Source of the DNA: Solimonas sp. SE-A11
Lineage (GTDB): Bacteria; Pseudomonadota; Gammaproteobacteria; Nevskiales; Nevskiaceae
Length of the DNA: 64,000 nucleotides
Assembly (NCBI RefSeq): GCF_030345715.1
Contig: NZ_JAUASX010000007.1
Location: 124,001 to 188,000 of the forward strand
Direction: 5' to 3'
Shown: positions 17,230 to 26,002 of the stretch, in pieces
Layout of the letters: each line of letters begins with the position of its first letter
How positions within the stretch are numbered: position 1 is the first letter of the stretch
Notes under the pieces: generated by a model
Databases searched by the model: none
What the model saw: only the letters and a program-made list of their open reading frames with translations
What the model was told of the DNA's origin: nothing
Translations under genes and position numbers: made by a program

Positions 17230-18102
17230 CTACAGGCCGGCGTAAAGATTCTCGCCCCCGGGGGGCCGGCGACGGTAGCGTTTGTAGCTCCACCAGTACT
17301 GTCCCGGCAAGTGGCGGATCACATCCTCGATGCCACGGTTGAGCGCCGACAGGCCAGCTTCCCCGTCCTGCGCCACCCCTTCCGGGGCCTGCCGCAGATG
17401 GAAACGGAAGCCGCGCCCGCCCGGCAGGCGCTCGGCGTAGCAGAACCACACCGGCAGGCCGATGCGCCCGGCCAGCTTGGACACCAGCACCGTGGTATGC
17501 GCCGGGATACCGAACAGCGGCGCGAAGCCGCCCGAGCCCGGCGGCGGATCGTGGTCCGGCAGCACGCCGATCTTGCCGCCGGACTTGAGCTGCTGCAGCA
17601 GCGCCTTGACCCCCGCCGCGCTGGTCGGCACCAGGGTCGCGCCCAGGCGGCTGCGGCCCTCCAGGATCAATTCGTCCATCACGCCCTTCTGCGGCTTGTA
17701 CAGCGAGGCAATGCCGCCCTGGGCGGCGCAGAGCATGCCGGCCAGCTCCCAGGAGCCGATGTGCGGGCACAGGATGATGGCGCCCTGGCGCGAGACCTCC
17801 AGCAGCTCGCGGGCGGCGTCGGGGGCGGCGATCCAGCCCTGCAGGCGGCGCTCCGGGCCGAACCAGATCGCCGGCGCCTCGAGCACGGCCTGCATGGACT
17901 GGACTAGACTCTCCCGGGCCAGTTGCCGGCGCCGCGCGGCGTCCAGCTCCGGCAGGCAGCGCTCCAGGTGCCGCAGGGTCACGGCCTTGAGGTTGTTGGG
18001 CAACCACCACAGCAGCGTACCCAGCGCAGCACCGAGGGCATGCAGCAGCGGCAGCGGCAGGCAACCGAGCGCCTTGAGCAGGAACCGGGTCAGGGATTTC
18101 AT
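17230..18102 (-). CDS. LpxL/HtrB-like lysophospholipid/lipid A acyltransferase
   Basis: 290 residues of the LpxL_LpxM family, which transfers acyl chains to lipid A or related lipids at the inner membrane. The HxxxxE catalytic motif is in CPHIGSWE (about residues 111-118). LPDHDPPPGSGGFAPLFG matches the family's PDQDP loop, and WWSYKRY ends the domain. The N-terminal hydrophobic helix is present. The ATG lies only 9 bases from the divergent dtd start; GTG two codons upstream is an alternative. A role in ornithine-lipid or aryl-lipid acylation cannot be excluded. Confidence 0.9.
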   Translation of the reverse strand: MKSLTRFLLKALGCLPLPLLHALGAALGTLLWWLPNNLKAVTLRHLERCLPELDAARRRQLARESLVQSMQAVLEAPAIWFGPERRLQGWIAAPDAARELLEVSRQGAIILCPHIGSWELAGMLCAAQGGIASLYKPQKGVMDELILEGRSRLGATLVPTSAAGVKALLQQLKSGGKIGVLPDHDPPPGSGGFAPLFGIPAHTTVLVSKLAGRIGLPVWFCYAERLPGGRGFRFHLRQAPEGVAQDGEAGLSALNRGIEDVIRHLPGQYWWSYKRYRRRPPGGENLYAGL

Positions 18103-18111
18103 CGCCACATT

Positions 18112-18549
18112 ATGATTGGACTGCTGCAGCGCGTCAGCGAAGCCTCCGTGACGGTCGACGGCGAGGTCATCGGCCGCATCGGCCCCGGCCTGCTGGTGCT
18201 GGTCGGCGTGCAGCCGGAGGACACCGAGGCCCGCGGCGAGCGCCTGCTGGAACGCCTGCTCGGCTACCGCGTCTTCGAGGATGAACAGGGCCGCATGAAC
18301 CGCTCCCTGCGCGACACCGGCGGCGGCCTGCTGCTGGTCAGCCAGTTCACTCTGGCGGCGGACACCCGCAGCGGCACCCGCCCTGGCTTCTCCACCGCCG
18401 CCCCCCCGGACATGGCCCGCGACCTGTTCGCCTGGTTGGTGCACCGCGCCCGCCACCTCCACCCCGAGGTCGCCTGCGGCCGTTTCGGCGCCGACATGAA
18501 GGTGGCCCTGATCAACGACGGCCCGGTGACCTTCCGACTGGAGGCCTAG
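18112..18549 (+). CDS. dtd: D-aminoacyl-tRNA deacylase Dtd
   Basis: Hydrolyses D-amino acids wrongly loaded on tRNA. It has 145 residues with the [17 protein letters not shown] motif and the NDGPVTF motif containing the catalytic Gly-Pro. The start follows the divergent acyltransferase start by 9 bases, so its promoter must lie inside that gene or the mRNA is nearly leaderless. Confidence 0.96.
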   Translation: MIGLLQRVSEASVTVDGEVIGRIGPGLLVLVGVQPEDTEARGERLLERLLGYRVFEDEQGRMNRSLRDTGGGLLLVSQFTLAADTRSGTRPGFSTAAPPDMARDLFAWLVHRARHLHPEVACGRFGADMKVALINDGPVTFRLEA

Positions 18550-18671
18550 GGCCCGGTCCTGCCCCCAAGGGCGGCCCGGCCGGCCCAAAGGGAACCGCCG
18601 TTCACCTGTCTCCAGCCCGGCGAACAGGGGGCCATCCCTGGCGGGACACCACTTCCAGAACCCACCCCCGG

Positions 18672-18724
18672 CCCGGCCATCCATGGCCGGGCGTTCGGCG
18701 GGACGAATGTCCACTGGACATTCG
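18672..18724 (+). repeat. Composite two-hairpin intergenic repeat, copy A
   Basis: A 20-base dyad (18672-18691, CCCGGCCAT arm), a 12-base linker, and a 21-base perfect dyad (18704-18724, arms CGAATGTCCA and TGGACATTCG around one C). A second copy in opposite orientation is at 37408-37460. It lies in the 257-base dtd-hisB gap, is followed by CCTTTT, and could also terminate dtd transcription. Confidence 0.8.
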
Positions 18725-18806
18725 CCTTTTGCCCGCCTCACCCGCCGGCTTTGAGTTTGCTGCACTGCGGGGTATCCTTGTCGCCCCTTTTCGCCAGCCG
18801 GCGTCA

Positions 18807-19400
18807 ATGAACGCACGTAAAGCCAGCGTCACGCGCGACACCCGCGAGACCCAGATCCGAGTCGAACTGAACCTCGACGGTAGCGGCGAGTCCCGCTTCC
18901 AGACCGGCGTCCCGTTCCTGGATCACATGCTCGACCAGATCGCCCGCCACGGGCTGATCGACATCGTCGTGGAAGCCACCGGCGACCGGCACATCGACGA
19001 CCACCACACGGTGGAAGACATCGGCATCACGCTCGGCCAGGCCTTCGACAAGGCCGTGGGCGACAAGAAGGGCATCTTCCGCTACGGCCACGCCTACGTC
19101 CCGCTGGACGAGGCCCTGTCGCGCGTCGTGATCGACCTCTCCGGCCGCCCTGGCCTGGAGTACGGCGTGGAGTTCCCGCGCGCCCGCATCGGCGAGTTCG
19201 ACGTGGACCTGTTCCGCGAGTTCTTCCAGGGCTTCGTGAACCACGCCAAGGTCACGCTGCACATCGACAACCTCCGCGGCCGTAACGCGCACCACATCAT
19301 CGAGACCGTGTTCAAGGCTTTCGGCCGCGCGCTGCGCATGGCCGTGGAGCGCGACACCCGCCTCGGCGACGTCATGCCGTCCACCAAGGGCACTCTGTAA
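18807..19400 (+). CDS. hisB: Imidazoleglycerol-phosphate dehydratase HisB
   Basis: Sixth step of histidine synthesis. It has 197 residues, monofunctional (no HisN phosphatase domain, unlike enteric HisB). Metal-binding motifs [27 protein letters not shown] and GRNAHHIIE are present. The ATG at 18807 gives the normal length; the frame is open further upstream but without similarity. It starts the his block. Confidence 0.97.
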   Translation: MNARKASVTRDTRETQIRVELNLDGSGESRFQTGVPFLDHMLDQIARHGLIDIVVEATGDRHIDDHHTVEDIGITLGQAFDKAVGDKKGIFRYGHAYVPLDEALSRVVIDLSGRPGLEYGVEFPRARIGEFDVDLFREFFQGFVNHAKVTLHIDNLRGRNAHHIIETVFKAFGRALRMAVERDTRLGDVMPSTKGTL

Positions 19401-19419
19401 CAAGCCTCCAGGGATCAAG

Positions 19420-20058
19420 ATGGCGTCCGTCGGTATCATCGATTACGGCATGGGCAACCTGCACTCGCTCGGCAAGGCGCTGGAGCGCGTTGCCGGCGGT
19501 ACGCGGGTGGTCACCTCCTATGACCCGGAAGTACTGCTCAAGTGCGACCGTCTGGTCCTCCCCGGCGTGGGCGGCGTGCGCGAATGCATGCGCGAGCTGC
19601 AGCGCCTGGAACTGAACCAGATGGTGATCGAGGCGGCCCGCAAGAAGCCGATGCTCGGTATCTGCCTGGGCATGCAGGTCTTCCTGGAGTGGAGCGACGA
19701 AAACGGCGGCGTGCCGGCCCTGGGTCTGTTCCCGGGCAAGGTCACGCGCTTCCCGGACCCGCCGGAAGACGGTGGCGCCGACCGCCTCAAGGTGCCCCAC
19801 ATGGGCTGGAACCGCGTGCACCAGACCCGTGCGCACCCCCTCTGGGAGGGCGTGCCGGATGACGCCTGGTTCTACTTCGTGCACAGCTACCATGCCGAGC
19901 CGGCCTGCCCCGACCACGTCCTGGGCACCTCCGACTACACCAAGACCTTTGCCTGCGCCCTGGCGCGGGACAACCTGGTCGCCTTCCAGTTTCACCCCGA
20001 GAAGTCGCAGAACGCCGGGATGACGCTGCTGGCCAACTTCGTCCAATGGGACCCCTGA
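19420..20058 (+). CDS. hisH: Imidazole glycerol phosphate synthase glutaminase subunit HisH
   Basis: Class I glutaminase, 212 residues, that supplies ammonia to HisF. The nucleophile Cys is in GICLGMQ (near residue 82), and the His/Glu pair is in FHPEKSQ near the C-terminus. It follows hisB by 19 bases and is part of the hisBHAF order. Confidence 0.97.
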   Translation: MASVGIIDYGMGNLHSLGKALERVAGGTRVVTSYDPEVLLKCDRLVLPGVGGVRECMRELQRLELNQMVIEAARKKPMLGICLGMQVFLEWSDENGGVPALGLFPGKVTRFPDPPEDGGADRLKVPHMGWNRVHQTRAHPLWEGVPDDAWFYFVHSYHAEPACPDHVLGTSDYTKTFACALARDNLVAFQFHPEKSQNAGMTLLANFVQWDP

Positions 20059-20191
20059 GCGCGTAGACACGGCTTGCGCCCGGCTAGGGTTGGTGGCAGA
20101 GTTTTTCCACACCGATCCAGGCCGCACGCTCAAAACGACGCCCCCAACGGTCTCTCTCCTCCGCTATCCCACCTGATGGTTCTCACAGCTC

Positions 20192-20917
20192 ATGCTGTTG
20201 ATTCCTGCGATTGATCTAAAGGGCGGCAAGTGCGTGCGTCTGCGCCAAGGCCGAATGGACGACGTCACCGTCTTCTCCGATGACCCTGTGGCCATGGCCC
20301 AGAAATGGGTCGACGAGGGCGCCGAACGTCTGCACCTGGTGGACCTGGACGGCGCCGTGAAAGGCGAGCCGGTCAACATCAAGGTGGTGGAGCAGATCGC
20401 CGCGGCGATCAGCATCCCCGTGCAGATCGGCGGCGGCATCCGCGACGAGGAGACCGTTCAGCGCTACCTCAACGCCGGCGTGCAGTACGTCATCATCGGC
20501 ACCAAGGCCGTGAACGCCCCGCACTTCCTGCACGACCTCTGCCTGGAGTTCCCGCGCCACATCATCGTGGGGCTGGACGCCAAGGACGGCCGCGTGGCGC
20601 TCAACGGCTGGACCAAGGTCACCGGCCACGACGTCATCGAGACCGCGATCCACTGCGAGCGCGACGGCGTCGAGGCGATCATCTACACCGACATCGGCCG
20701 TGACGGCATGATGCAGGGCTTCAACGCCCAGGCCACCCGCAACCTCGCCGCCGCGATCAAGACCCCGGTCTTCGCCAGCGGCGGCGTCAGCACCATCGAC
20801 GACATCCACCGCCTCAAGGAAATCGAGGGCGAGGGCGTTGCCGGCGCCATCATCGGCCGCGCGCTCTACGAGGGCACGCTCAAGCTCGCCGACGCCGTCA
20901 AGGTCGCACGAGGCTGA
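20192..20917 (+). CDS. hisA: Phosphoribosylformimino-AICAR-P isomerase HisA
   Basis: TIM-barrel isomerase of 241 residues. The catalytic aspartates are in PAIDLKGGK (Asp8) and TDIGRDG, with phosphate-binding GGGIRD and ASGGVST. A 133-base gap separates it from hisH; I see no clear promoter or hairpin there. Confidence 0.97.
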   Translation: MLLIPAIDLKGGKCVRLRQGRMDDVTVFSDDPVAMAQKWVDEGAERLHLVDLDGAVKGEPVNIKVVEQIAAAISIPVQIGGGIRDEETVQRYLNAGVQYVIIGTKAVNAPHFLHDLCLEFPRHIIVGLDAKDGRVALNGWTKVTGHDVIETAIHCERDGVEAIIYTDIGRDGMMQGFNAQATRNLAAAIKTPVFASGGVSTIDDIHRLKEIEGEGVAGAIIGRALYEGTLKLADAVKVARG

Positions 20918-20924
20918 AATGCCG

Positions 20925-21031
20925 GGAATCGGGAATGGAGAATCGGGAATGGTAGAAGCCTGGCGAGGTCGCCGGCCTACCTCCTCGGCCCCGCTTGAAC
21001 GATTCCCGACTCCCGATTCCCGATTCCCGTC
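20925..21031. repeat. GGGAATC inverted repeat between hisA and hisF
   Basis: Reiterated GGGAATC units before about 20950 are matched by the complementary unit GATTCCC, repeated from about 21000 to 21030, giving an imperfect inverted repeat of roughly 29 bases per arm around an approximately 50-base centre. It sits inside the his operon, where it could form an mRNA hairpin. Confidence 0.7.
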
Positions 21032-21042
21032 TTAACGTTCCC

Positions 21043-21813
21043 ATGCTCGCCAAACGCATCATCCCCTGCCTCGACATCGACCGTGGGCGCGTGGTCAAGG
21101 GCGTCAAGTTCGAAGACGTGCAGGACGCCGGCGATCCGGTCGAAGTGGCGCGCAAGTACGACGCCCAGGGTGCCGACGAGCTGGTGTTCCTGGACATCAC
21201 CGCCAGCGTCGACGACCGCCCCACCCTGTTCCAGACCGTGGAAGCGGTGGCCAGCCAGATCTACATCCCCCTGACCGTGGGCGGCGGCGTGCGCAGCTGC
21301 GCCGACGTGCGCGCCCTGCTCTCGGCCGGTGCCGACAAGGTCAGCATCAACACCTCCGCCGTCGAGAACCCGGACTTCGTCACCGAGGCCGGCGACCGCT
21401 ACGGCGTGCAGTGCATCGTCGTGGCGATCGACGCCAAGCGCGTCAACAAGAAGAAGGAACCGCCGCGCTGGGAGGTCTTCACCCACGGCGGCCGCCGCGC
21501 CACCGGCCTTGATGCCATCGAATGGGCCAAGACCATGGTGCGCAAGGGCGCCGGCGAACTGCTGGTCACCAGCATCGACCGTGACGGCACCAAGAGCGGC
21601 TACGACAACGAGCTGCTGGCCGCCATCTCGGCCTCCGTCAGCGTGCCCCTGATCGCCTCCGGCGGCGTGGGCGACCTGGAGCACCTCTACCAGGGCCTGG
21701 CCACCGGCGGCGCCGATGCCGTGCTGGCCGCCAGCATCTTCCACCAGGGCACCTACACCGTAGGCGAGGCCAAGCAGTATCTCGCAGGCAAGGGCGTCCG
21801 GATTCGTCTCTGA
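21043..21813 (+). CDS. hisF: Imidazole glycerol phosphate synthase cyclase subunit HisF
   Basis: 256-residue TIM barrel that makes IGP and AICAR with HisH. The catalytic Asp residues are in [14 protein letters not shown] and [19 protein letters not shown] and ASGGVGD bind phosphates. The ATG at 21043 matches the conserved N-terminus [11 protein letters not shown]; an upstream in-frame start lies in the repeat and is unlikely. Confidence 0.97.
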   Translation: MLAKRIIPCLDIDRGRVVKGVKFEDVQDAGDPVEVARKYDAQGADELVFLDITASVDDRPTLFQTVEAVASQIYIPLTVGGGVRSCADVRALLSAGADKVSINTSAVENPDFVTEAGDRYGVQCIVVAIDAKRVNKKKEPPRWEVFTHGGRRATGLDAIEWAKTMVRKGAGELLVTSIDRDGTKSGYDNELLAAISASVSVPLIASGGVGDLEHLYQGLATGGADAVLAASIFHQGTYTVGEAKQYLAGKGVRIRL

Positions 21814-21863
21814 GCGACAAGGGTTACACTGTCGCCATCCTGTAACCCTGGACCGCTAGCCTG

Positions 21864-22187
21864 ATGAACCCCGGCGACGTATTGACCCAGCTGTACGCCA
21901 CCCTGGAGGCCCGCAAGACCGCGGACCCGCAGGGCTCGTACATCTCCAGCCTGTACGCCAAGGGCACCGACGCGATCCTCAAGAAAGTCGGCGAGGAAGC
22001 GGCGGAGACCATCATCGCGGCCAAGAACCCGGAGCCCGCAGCGCTGGTCTATGAACTGGCGGACCTGTGGTTCCACAGCCTGGTGCTGATGGCGCACAAG
22101 GACCTCCCGCTCACCGCGTTGACCGACGAACTCGCCCGGCGCTTCGGGCAATCCGGGCTGGCCGAGAAGGCCTCCCGCAGCAAGTAG
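21864..22187 (+). CDS. hisE: Phosphoribosyl-ATP diphosphatase HisE
   Basis: 107-residue single-domain HisE (MazG-like all-alpha fold). KVGEEAAETIIAAK contains the metal-binding EExxE. In many relatives hisI (cyclohydrolase) stands between hisF and hisE; here only 50 bases separate them and no HisI domain is fused, so hisI must be elsewhere. Confidence 0.95.
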   Translation: MNPGDVLTQLYATLEARKTADPQGSYISSLYAKGTDAILKKVGEEAAETIIAAKNPEPAALVYELADLWFHSLVLMAHKDLPLTALTDELARRFGQSGLAEKASRSK

Positions 22188-22205
22188 ACCTACGAGGATA
22201 GCAAC

Positions 22206-22427
22206 ATGGGTTCCTTCAGCATCTGGCACTGGCTCATCGTCCTGGCCATCGTCCTAGTCATCTTCGGCACCAAGAAGCTGCGCGGCGCCGGCGGCGACCT
22301 GGGCGGCGCCATCAAGAACTTCAAGCAGGCCATGAAGGAAGGCGAGGAAGACGCGGCCAAGACTCCGGCCCAGCTCGCCGAACAACAGAAGCAGCAGAAC
22401 GCCTCCGAGCACAACACCAAGGTCTGA
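22206..22427 (+). CDS. tatA: Sec-independent translocase subunit TatA
   Basis: 73 residues. A single N-terminal helix ([15 protein letters not shown]) is followed by the [21 protein letters not shown] hinge and amphipathic helix, then an acidic/Gln-rich tail. It forms the translocation pore for folded proteins. It begins 18 bases after hisE; the hisE-tatABC junction is common in Beta- and Gammaproteobacteria. Confidence 0.96.
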   Translation: MGSFSIWHWLIVLAIVLVIFGTKKLRGAGGDLGGAIKNFKQAMKEGEEDAAKTPAQLAEQQKQQNASEHNTKV

Positions 22428-22454
22428 GCCTGCCCGCGGCATAGGCCCTGAACC

Positions 22455-22787
22455 ATGTTCGACGTCGGTTTTTCCGAGCTGCTGGTCTGCTTCCTGATCG
22501 CCCTGGTGGTGCTCGGCCCCGAGCGCCTGCCCAAGCTGGCGCGGACGGTCGGTCGCTGGAGCGGCCAGGCCAAGGTCTACATGCGCAACCTCACCACCGA
22601 GCTGGATCGTGAGTCGCGACTGATGGAGCTCAAGAAGCAGGTCGAGGAAGCCCAGAAGCTACTGGCCGAGCAGGCGCAGGAAGCCAAGGCCGGCGTCCAG
22701 AACATGATGAAGCCGGCCCAGGAGTCCCTCCAGGACGCCCGGACCGAGGTCGAGAAGCTGACCAAGGACAACGACCCGCGGCCATGA
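22455..22787 (+). CDS. tatB: Sec-independent translocase subunit TatB
   Basis: 110 residues with the FDVGFSELLVCFLIALVVLGPERLP N-terminus that defines TatB (Glu8 and the GPERLP hinge), followed by a long charged helix (LDRESRLMELKKQVEEAQKLL). It docks Tat signal peptides with TatC. The stop overlaps the tatC start (ATGA). Confidence 0.96.
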   Translation: MFDVGFSELLVCFLIALVVLGPERLPKLARTVGRWSGQAKVYMRNLTTELDRESRLMELKKQVEEAQKLLAEQAQEAKAGVQNMMKPAQESLQDARTEVEKLTKDNDPRP

Positions 22788-23569
22788 GCGACACGGGCGC
22801 CCCGCAGGACACCGAACAACCGCTGATCGCCCACCTGCTGGAGCTGCGGCAGCGCCTGCTGTACGCCGTCATCGGCGTCATGGTGATCGCCCTGCCGCTG
22901 ATGGTGATCTGGGCCAAGGACGTCTACGCCCTGCTGGCCAAGCCGATGCTGGACAACCTGGCGCCCGGCGTGACGATGATCGCCACCGAGGTCGCCTCGC
23001 CCTTCTTCACCCCGATCAAGTTCGCCGGCGTGCTGGGCCTGATCCTGGCCATGCCCTGGGTGCTGTGGCAGATCTGGGCCTTCGTCGCCCCCGGCCTGTA
23101 CAAGAGCGAGCGCCGCCTGGTGGCCCCGCTGATGGCCTCCAGCACCCTGCTGTTCTACGCCGGCATCGCCTTCGCCTACTTCCTGGTGCTGCCCACGGTG
23201 TTCCACTTCACCGTCGGCGTCGCCCCCGAGGGCGTGGCGGTGACGCCGGACATCAGCAAGTACCTGGACTTCGTCCTCACCATCTTCGTCGCCTTCGGCC
23301 TCGCCTTCGAGACGCCGGTGGCGCTGGTGCTGCTGGTGAAGACCGGCTTCGTGACGCCGAAGCAGCTGACCGACAACCGCGAGTACGTCTTCGTCGGCGC
23401 CTTCGTGATCGGCGCCGTCTTCACTCCGCCGGACGTGGTTTCGCAGCTGATGCTGGCGATCCCGGTCTACCTGCTGTTCGAGGTCGGCATCATCGCCGCG
23501 CGCTGGATGGTGCCGGGGACCGAAGCGGTGGATGCGCAGCGCGAGGCGCAAGAGAAAGCGGGCGAGTAA
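22784..23569 (+). CDS. tatC: Sec-independent translocase subunit TatC
   Basis: 261-residue membrane protein with six helices that recognises the twin-arginine signal. Conserved LIAHLLELRQRL at the N-terminus, FVAPGLYKSERR and the FVIGAVFTPPDVVSQ motif are present. It is coupled to tatB by ATGA overlap and is the last gene of the his-tat block. Confidence 0.97.
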   Translation: MSDTGAPQDTEQPLIAHLLELRQRLLYAVIGVMVIALPLMVIWAKDVYALLAKPMLDNLAPGVTMIATEVASPFFTPIKFAGVLGLILAMPWVLWQIWAFVAPGLYKSERRLVAPLMASSTLLFYAGIAFAYFLVLPTVFHFTVGVAPEGVAVTPDISKYLDFVLTIFVAFGLAFETPVALVLLVKTGFVTPKQLTDNREYVFVGAFVIGAVFTPPDVVSQLMLAIPVYLLFEVGIIAARWMVPGTEAVDAQREAQEKAGE

Positions 23570-23584
23570 ATTCCCCGTAGCGCG

Positions 23585-23606
23585 GGCGCACAGCTTTGCG
23601 CCTTTT
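23585..23606 (+). terminator. Probable intrinsic terminator of the his-tat block
   Basis: Stem GGCGCA/TGCGCC with a 6-base loop followed by TTTT, 15 bases after the tatC stop codon. The short stem and T run make it a modest terminator, but the position is right. Confidence 0.55.
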
Positions 23607-23649
23607 CAGTGTCCCTGAACCGTTCATCCCGAATGCCGCGCCCTCGATA

Positions 23650-23702
23650 CGACCCGCCATGGCGGATCACTCGGGACCACCGGACCGGCGTATCGAGGGA
23701 CG
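23650..23702. repeat. Inverted repeat in the tatC/DUF2062 convergent gap
   Basis: Arms CCCTCGATACG and CGTATCGAGGG enclose about 30 bases with an inner CCGCCATGGCGG palindrome. The 237-base gap also holds a GGGGAGAGGG segment near 23780. I see no gene in this gap. Confidence 0.55.
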
Positions 23703-23806
23703 CGCCGAAGCAGGGGTGTCGGCGCCACCGCTCGGCTGGTCCGCGAAAGCTTTCGCCCCTCACCCCAACCCACCCGGAAGCGGGGAGAGGGAGCAAGAGA
23801 CGGGAG

Positions 23807-24313
23807 TCAGGTCGTACTGGTGCTGCGCATCTTCTGACGCCCTGCCCTCACGCTCCGCGCCAGACTCTCCAGCGCCGGTCGCAGGATCACGTACATCAGC
23901 GGCACCACCACCAGCGCGCTGATCGCCCACACCAGGCTGCCGCCCACCGCGATCACTCCGTAGTCCAGCACGAACTGCTTCGGGCTGTGGGCGAAGCGTT
24001 CGGCCAGTTCCGCCACATCCAGCAGCGGTGCCGGCTCGCTGCCGAGCAGCCGCTCGCCAGCACGGTAATAGGGGTATAGCAACAGGATATGCACCGGCGC
24101 CAGCAGCGCGTTGACCAGCTGCATCAGCGGCTGGTTGAGCCGCAGCGCCCAGGCACAGACCGCGCACAGCGCCGTGGTGACGCCGAAGATCGGGAAGACG
24201 CTGAGCAGGGCGCCCAGCGACACGGTGAAGGCGATACGCTGCGGCGTGACGCCCTGCGTCAGCTGCGCCATCACCACCCGCTTCACGCGGGCGCGCCAGC
24301 CTTCCTTGGTCAT
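23807..24313 (-). CDS. DUF2062 membrane protein
   Basis: 168 residues with three or four helices. The family pattern is visible (TQGVTPQRIAFTVSLGALLSVFPIFG near the N-terminus, NQPLMQLVNALLAPVHILLLYPYYRAGE). DUF2062 proteins are inner-membrane proteins of unknown function that often sit near lipid genes. Its ATG overlaps the stop of the preceding membrane protein (ATGA), tying it to the Cfa-like operon. Confidence 0.87.
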   Translation of the reverse strand: MTKEGWRARVKRVVMAQLTQGVTPQRIAFTVSLGALLSVFPIFGVTTALCAVCAWALRLNQPLMQLVNALLAPVHILLLYPYYRAGERLLGSEPAPLLDVAELAERFAHSPKQFVLDYGVIAVGGSLVWAISALVVVPLMYVILRPALESLARSVRAGRQKMRSTSTT

Positions 24314-24672
24314 GCGCTGTCGGGACGCAGCAGGACCTCGCGCGCACCCGCGCGCGGCGGCAAGGTCCACAGCACCTTCAGCATGTAGGCCGCCATGGCG
24401 ATGTTGCCCAGCAGCAGCACGGCCGGCAGCCAGGCGATGCGCGCCACCACGCTGCGTTCGCGGTAGGCGATCCACAGCCAGAACCACAGGAAGCCGAAGT
24501 AGGCGTCGAACAGCGTGGCGATGGTCCAGGGGTTGTAGCCGGCCCGGGGGTTGTCCATCAGGTCCTGGATCGCGGGGACGATGCTGACGATGCCGGAGGC
24601 CCAAACCGAGACGCCGACCAGGCCGGCCAGCACCACCAAAGACCACAGGAACAGCCCGCCGCGCACGCTCAT
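24310..24672 (-). CDS. Small membrane protein (DUF1475-like)
   Basis: 120 residues with about three membrane helices. NPWTIATLFDAYFGFLWFWLWIAYRE resembles the DUF1475 signature; the assignment is from memory and modest. It starts 5 bases after the methyltransferase gene ends and is coupled to the DUF2062 gene, so it is part of the lipid-modification operon. Confidence 0.75.
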   Translation of the reverse strand: MSVRGGLFLWSLVVLAGLVGVSVWASGIVSIVPAIQDLMDNPRAGYNPWTIATLFDAYFGFLWFWLWIAYRERSVVARIAWLPAVLLLGNIAMAAYMLKVLWTLPPRAGAREVLLRPDSA

Positions 24673-24677
24673 GACCT

Positions 24678-25973
24678 CTACCCCTTTTCCAGCGTCACCT
24701 GCATCAGGTCGATGCGCTCCACCCGGAAGCCGCATTCGCAATAGGCCAGATAGTAGCGCCACATGCGCAGGAAGCGCTCGTCGAACTGCGAGACCACCTG
24801 GTCGCGCACGGCCAGCACGTTGCGGTGCCAGTAGGCCAGGGTGTCGGCGTAGTCATGGCCGAAGTAGCGCGGCTCCCTCGCCTGCAGGCCGGCTTTCTGC
24901 GCCAGGTCCATGAAGCGCTGCGGCGGGCACAGCATGCCGCCGGGGAAGATGTACTTCTGGATGAAATCGCGCTTGGTCAGGTATTGCTCGAAGATCGACT
25001 CGTCGATGGTGATGCCCTGGATCGCGGCGCGGCCGCCCGGCTTCAGGGCCTTCTCGATGGCGGCGAAGTAGCCCGGCCAATATTCCGCACCCACCGCCTC
25101 GTACATCTCGATCGACACCACGCGATCGTACTGGCCCTGGATGTCACGATAGTCGCGCAGCTCGAACTGCACGCGGTCGGCCACGCCGGCCAGCTCGGCG
25201 CGGCGGCGCGCTTCCTTGAGCTGCTCGTCCGACAGCGTGATGCTGGTGACGCGGCAGCCGGAATGCTGCGCGGCGTAGATCGCGAAGCCACCCCAGCCCG
25301 AACCGATCTCCAGAAGGTGGTGCTCCGGCCGCAGGTCCAGGCGCTCGTACATCAGCCGGAACTTGTTGAGCTGGGCGTCATGCAGCGTCTGGTTGGGCTC
25401 GGCGAACATGGCCGACGAATAGGCCATGGTGTCGTCCAGCCAGAGCTTGTAGAAGTCGTTGCCCAGGTCGTAGTGGTACTGGATGTTCTCGCGCGAGCCG
25501 GCACGGGTGTTGGCGCGGCGGCGATGCTGCCACCAGCCGTACACCTTGCCCAGCCAGTTCACCTCGAACGGGCCCTTGTAGTAAGGCTCGTTGAGATACA
25601 TCACCGCCAGCAGTGGCGCCAGGTCCGGCGAGTCCCAGCAGCCATCCAGGTAGGCCTCGCCGAAGCCCACCTCGCCGCCGCTCAGCACGTGCGTCATGAA
25701 GCGCTCGTTGCGGATGTTGAGCACGCCGCGCAGCTCCGTGCGCTCCTGGCCGCGGAACAGGCGCCGCTCGCCGTTGGGCAGGTTCACTTCCAGCTGCCCA
25801 TAGTGCAGCCCGCGCAGCATGTACATCATCAGCCGTAGCCGCAGGCTCAGCCGTGACGAGGCGGCCTGTGGCGCCAGCGCCGCGGGCAGGTCTGGCGAGA
25901 AGCCATCGCGCCCCAGCACGAGTCCCAGCGGATCGTCGAGTCCGTCCTGCTTGTCTTCGGGTTTCTGGCTCAT
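24678..25973 (-). CDS. Cyclopropane-fatty-acyl-phospholipid synthase family methyltransferase (Cfa/UfaA1-like)
   Basis: 431 residues. It methylates unsaturated acyl chains in membrane phospholipids using S-adenosylmethionine. The N-terminal lipid-binding domain is followed by QYHYDLGNDFYKLWLDD, the SAM motif LEIGSGWGGFA, and the QKYIFPGGMLCP and YALTYWHRN-like (YADTLAYWHRN) stretches. Unlike stand-alone Cfa, it lies in an operon with an FAD amine oxidase and DUF1365, as mycobacterial ufaA1 and the methyl-furan fatty acid genes do, so the product may be something other than a cyclopropane. Confidence 0.93.
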   Translation of the reverse strand: MSQKPEDKQDGLDDPLGLVLGRDGFSPDLPAALAPQAASSRLSLRLRLMMYMLRGLHYGQLEVNLPNGERRLFRGQERTELRGVLNIRNERFMTHVLSGGEVGFGEAYLDGCWDSPDLAPLLAVMYLNEPYYKGPFEVNWLGKVYGWWQHRRRANTRAGSRENIQYHYDLGNDFYKLWLDDTMAYSSAMFAEPNQTLHDAQLNKFRLMYERLDLRPEHHLLEIGSGWGGFAIYAAQHSGCRVTSITLSDEQLKEARRRAELAGVADRVQFELRDYRDIQGQYDRVVSIEMYEAVGAEYWPGYFAAIEKALKPGGRAAIQGITIDESIFEQYLTKRDFIQKYIFPGGMLCPPQRFMDLAQKAGLQAREPRYFGHDYADTLAYWHRNVLAVRDQVVSQFDERFLRMWRYYLAYCECGFRVERIDLMQVTLEKG

Positions 25974-26002
25974 GGTGCTCGGTTCGCTTCTTCGTTCTTG
26001 TT

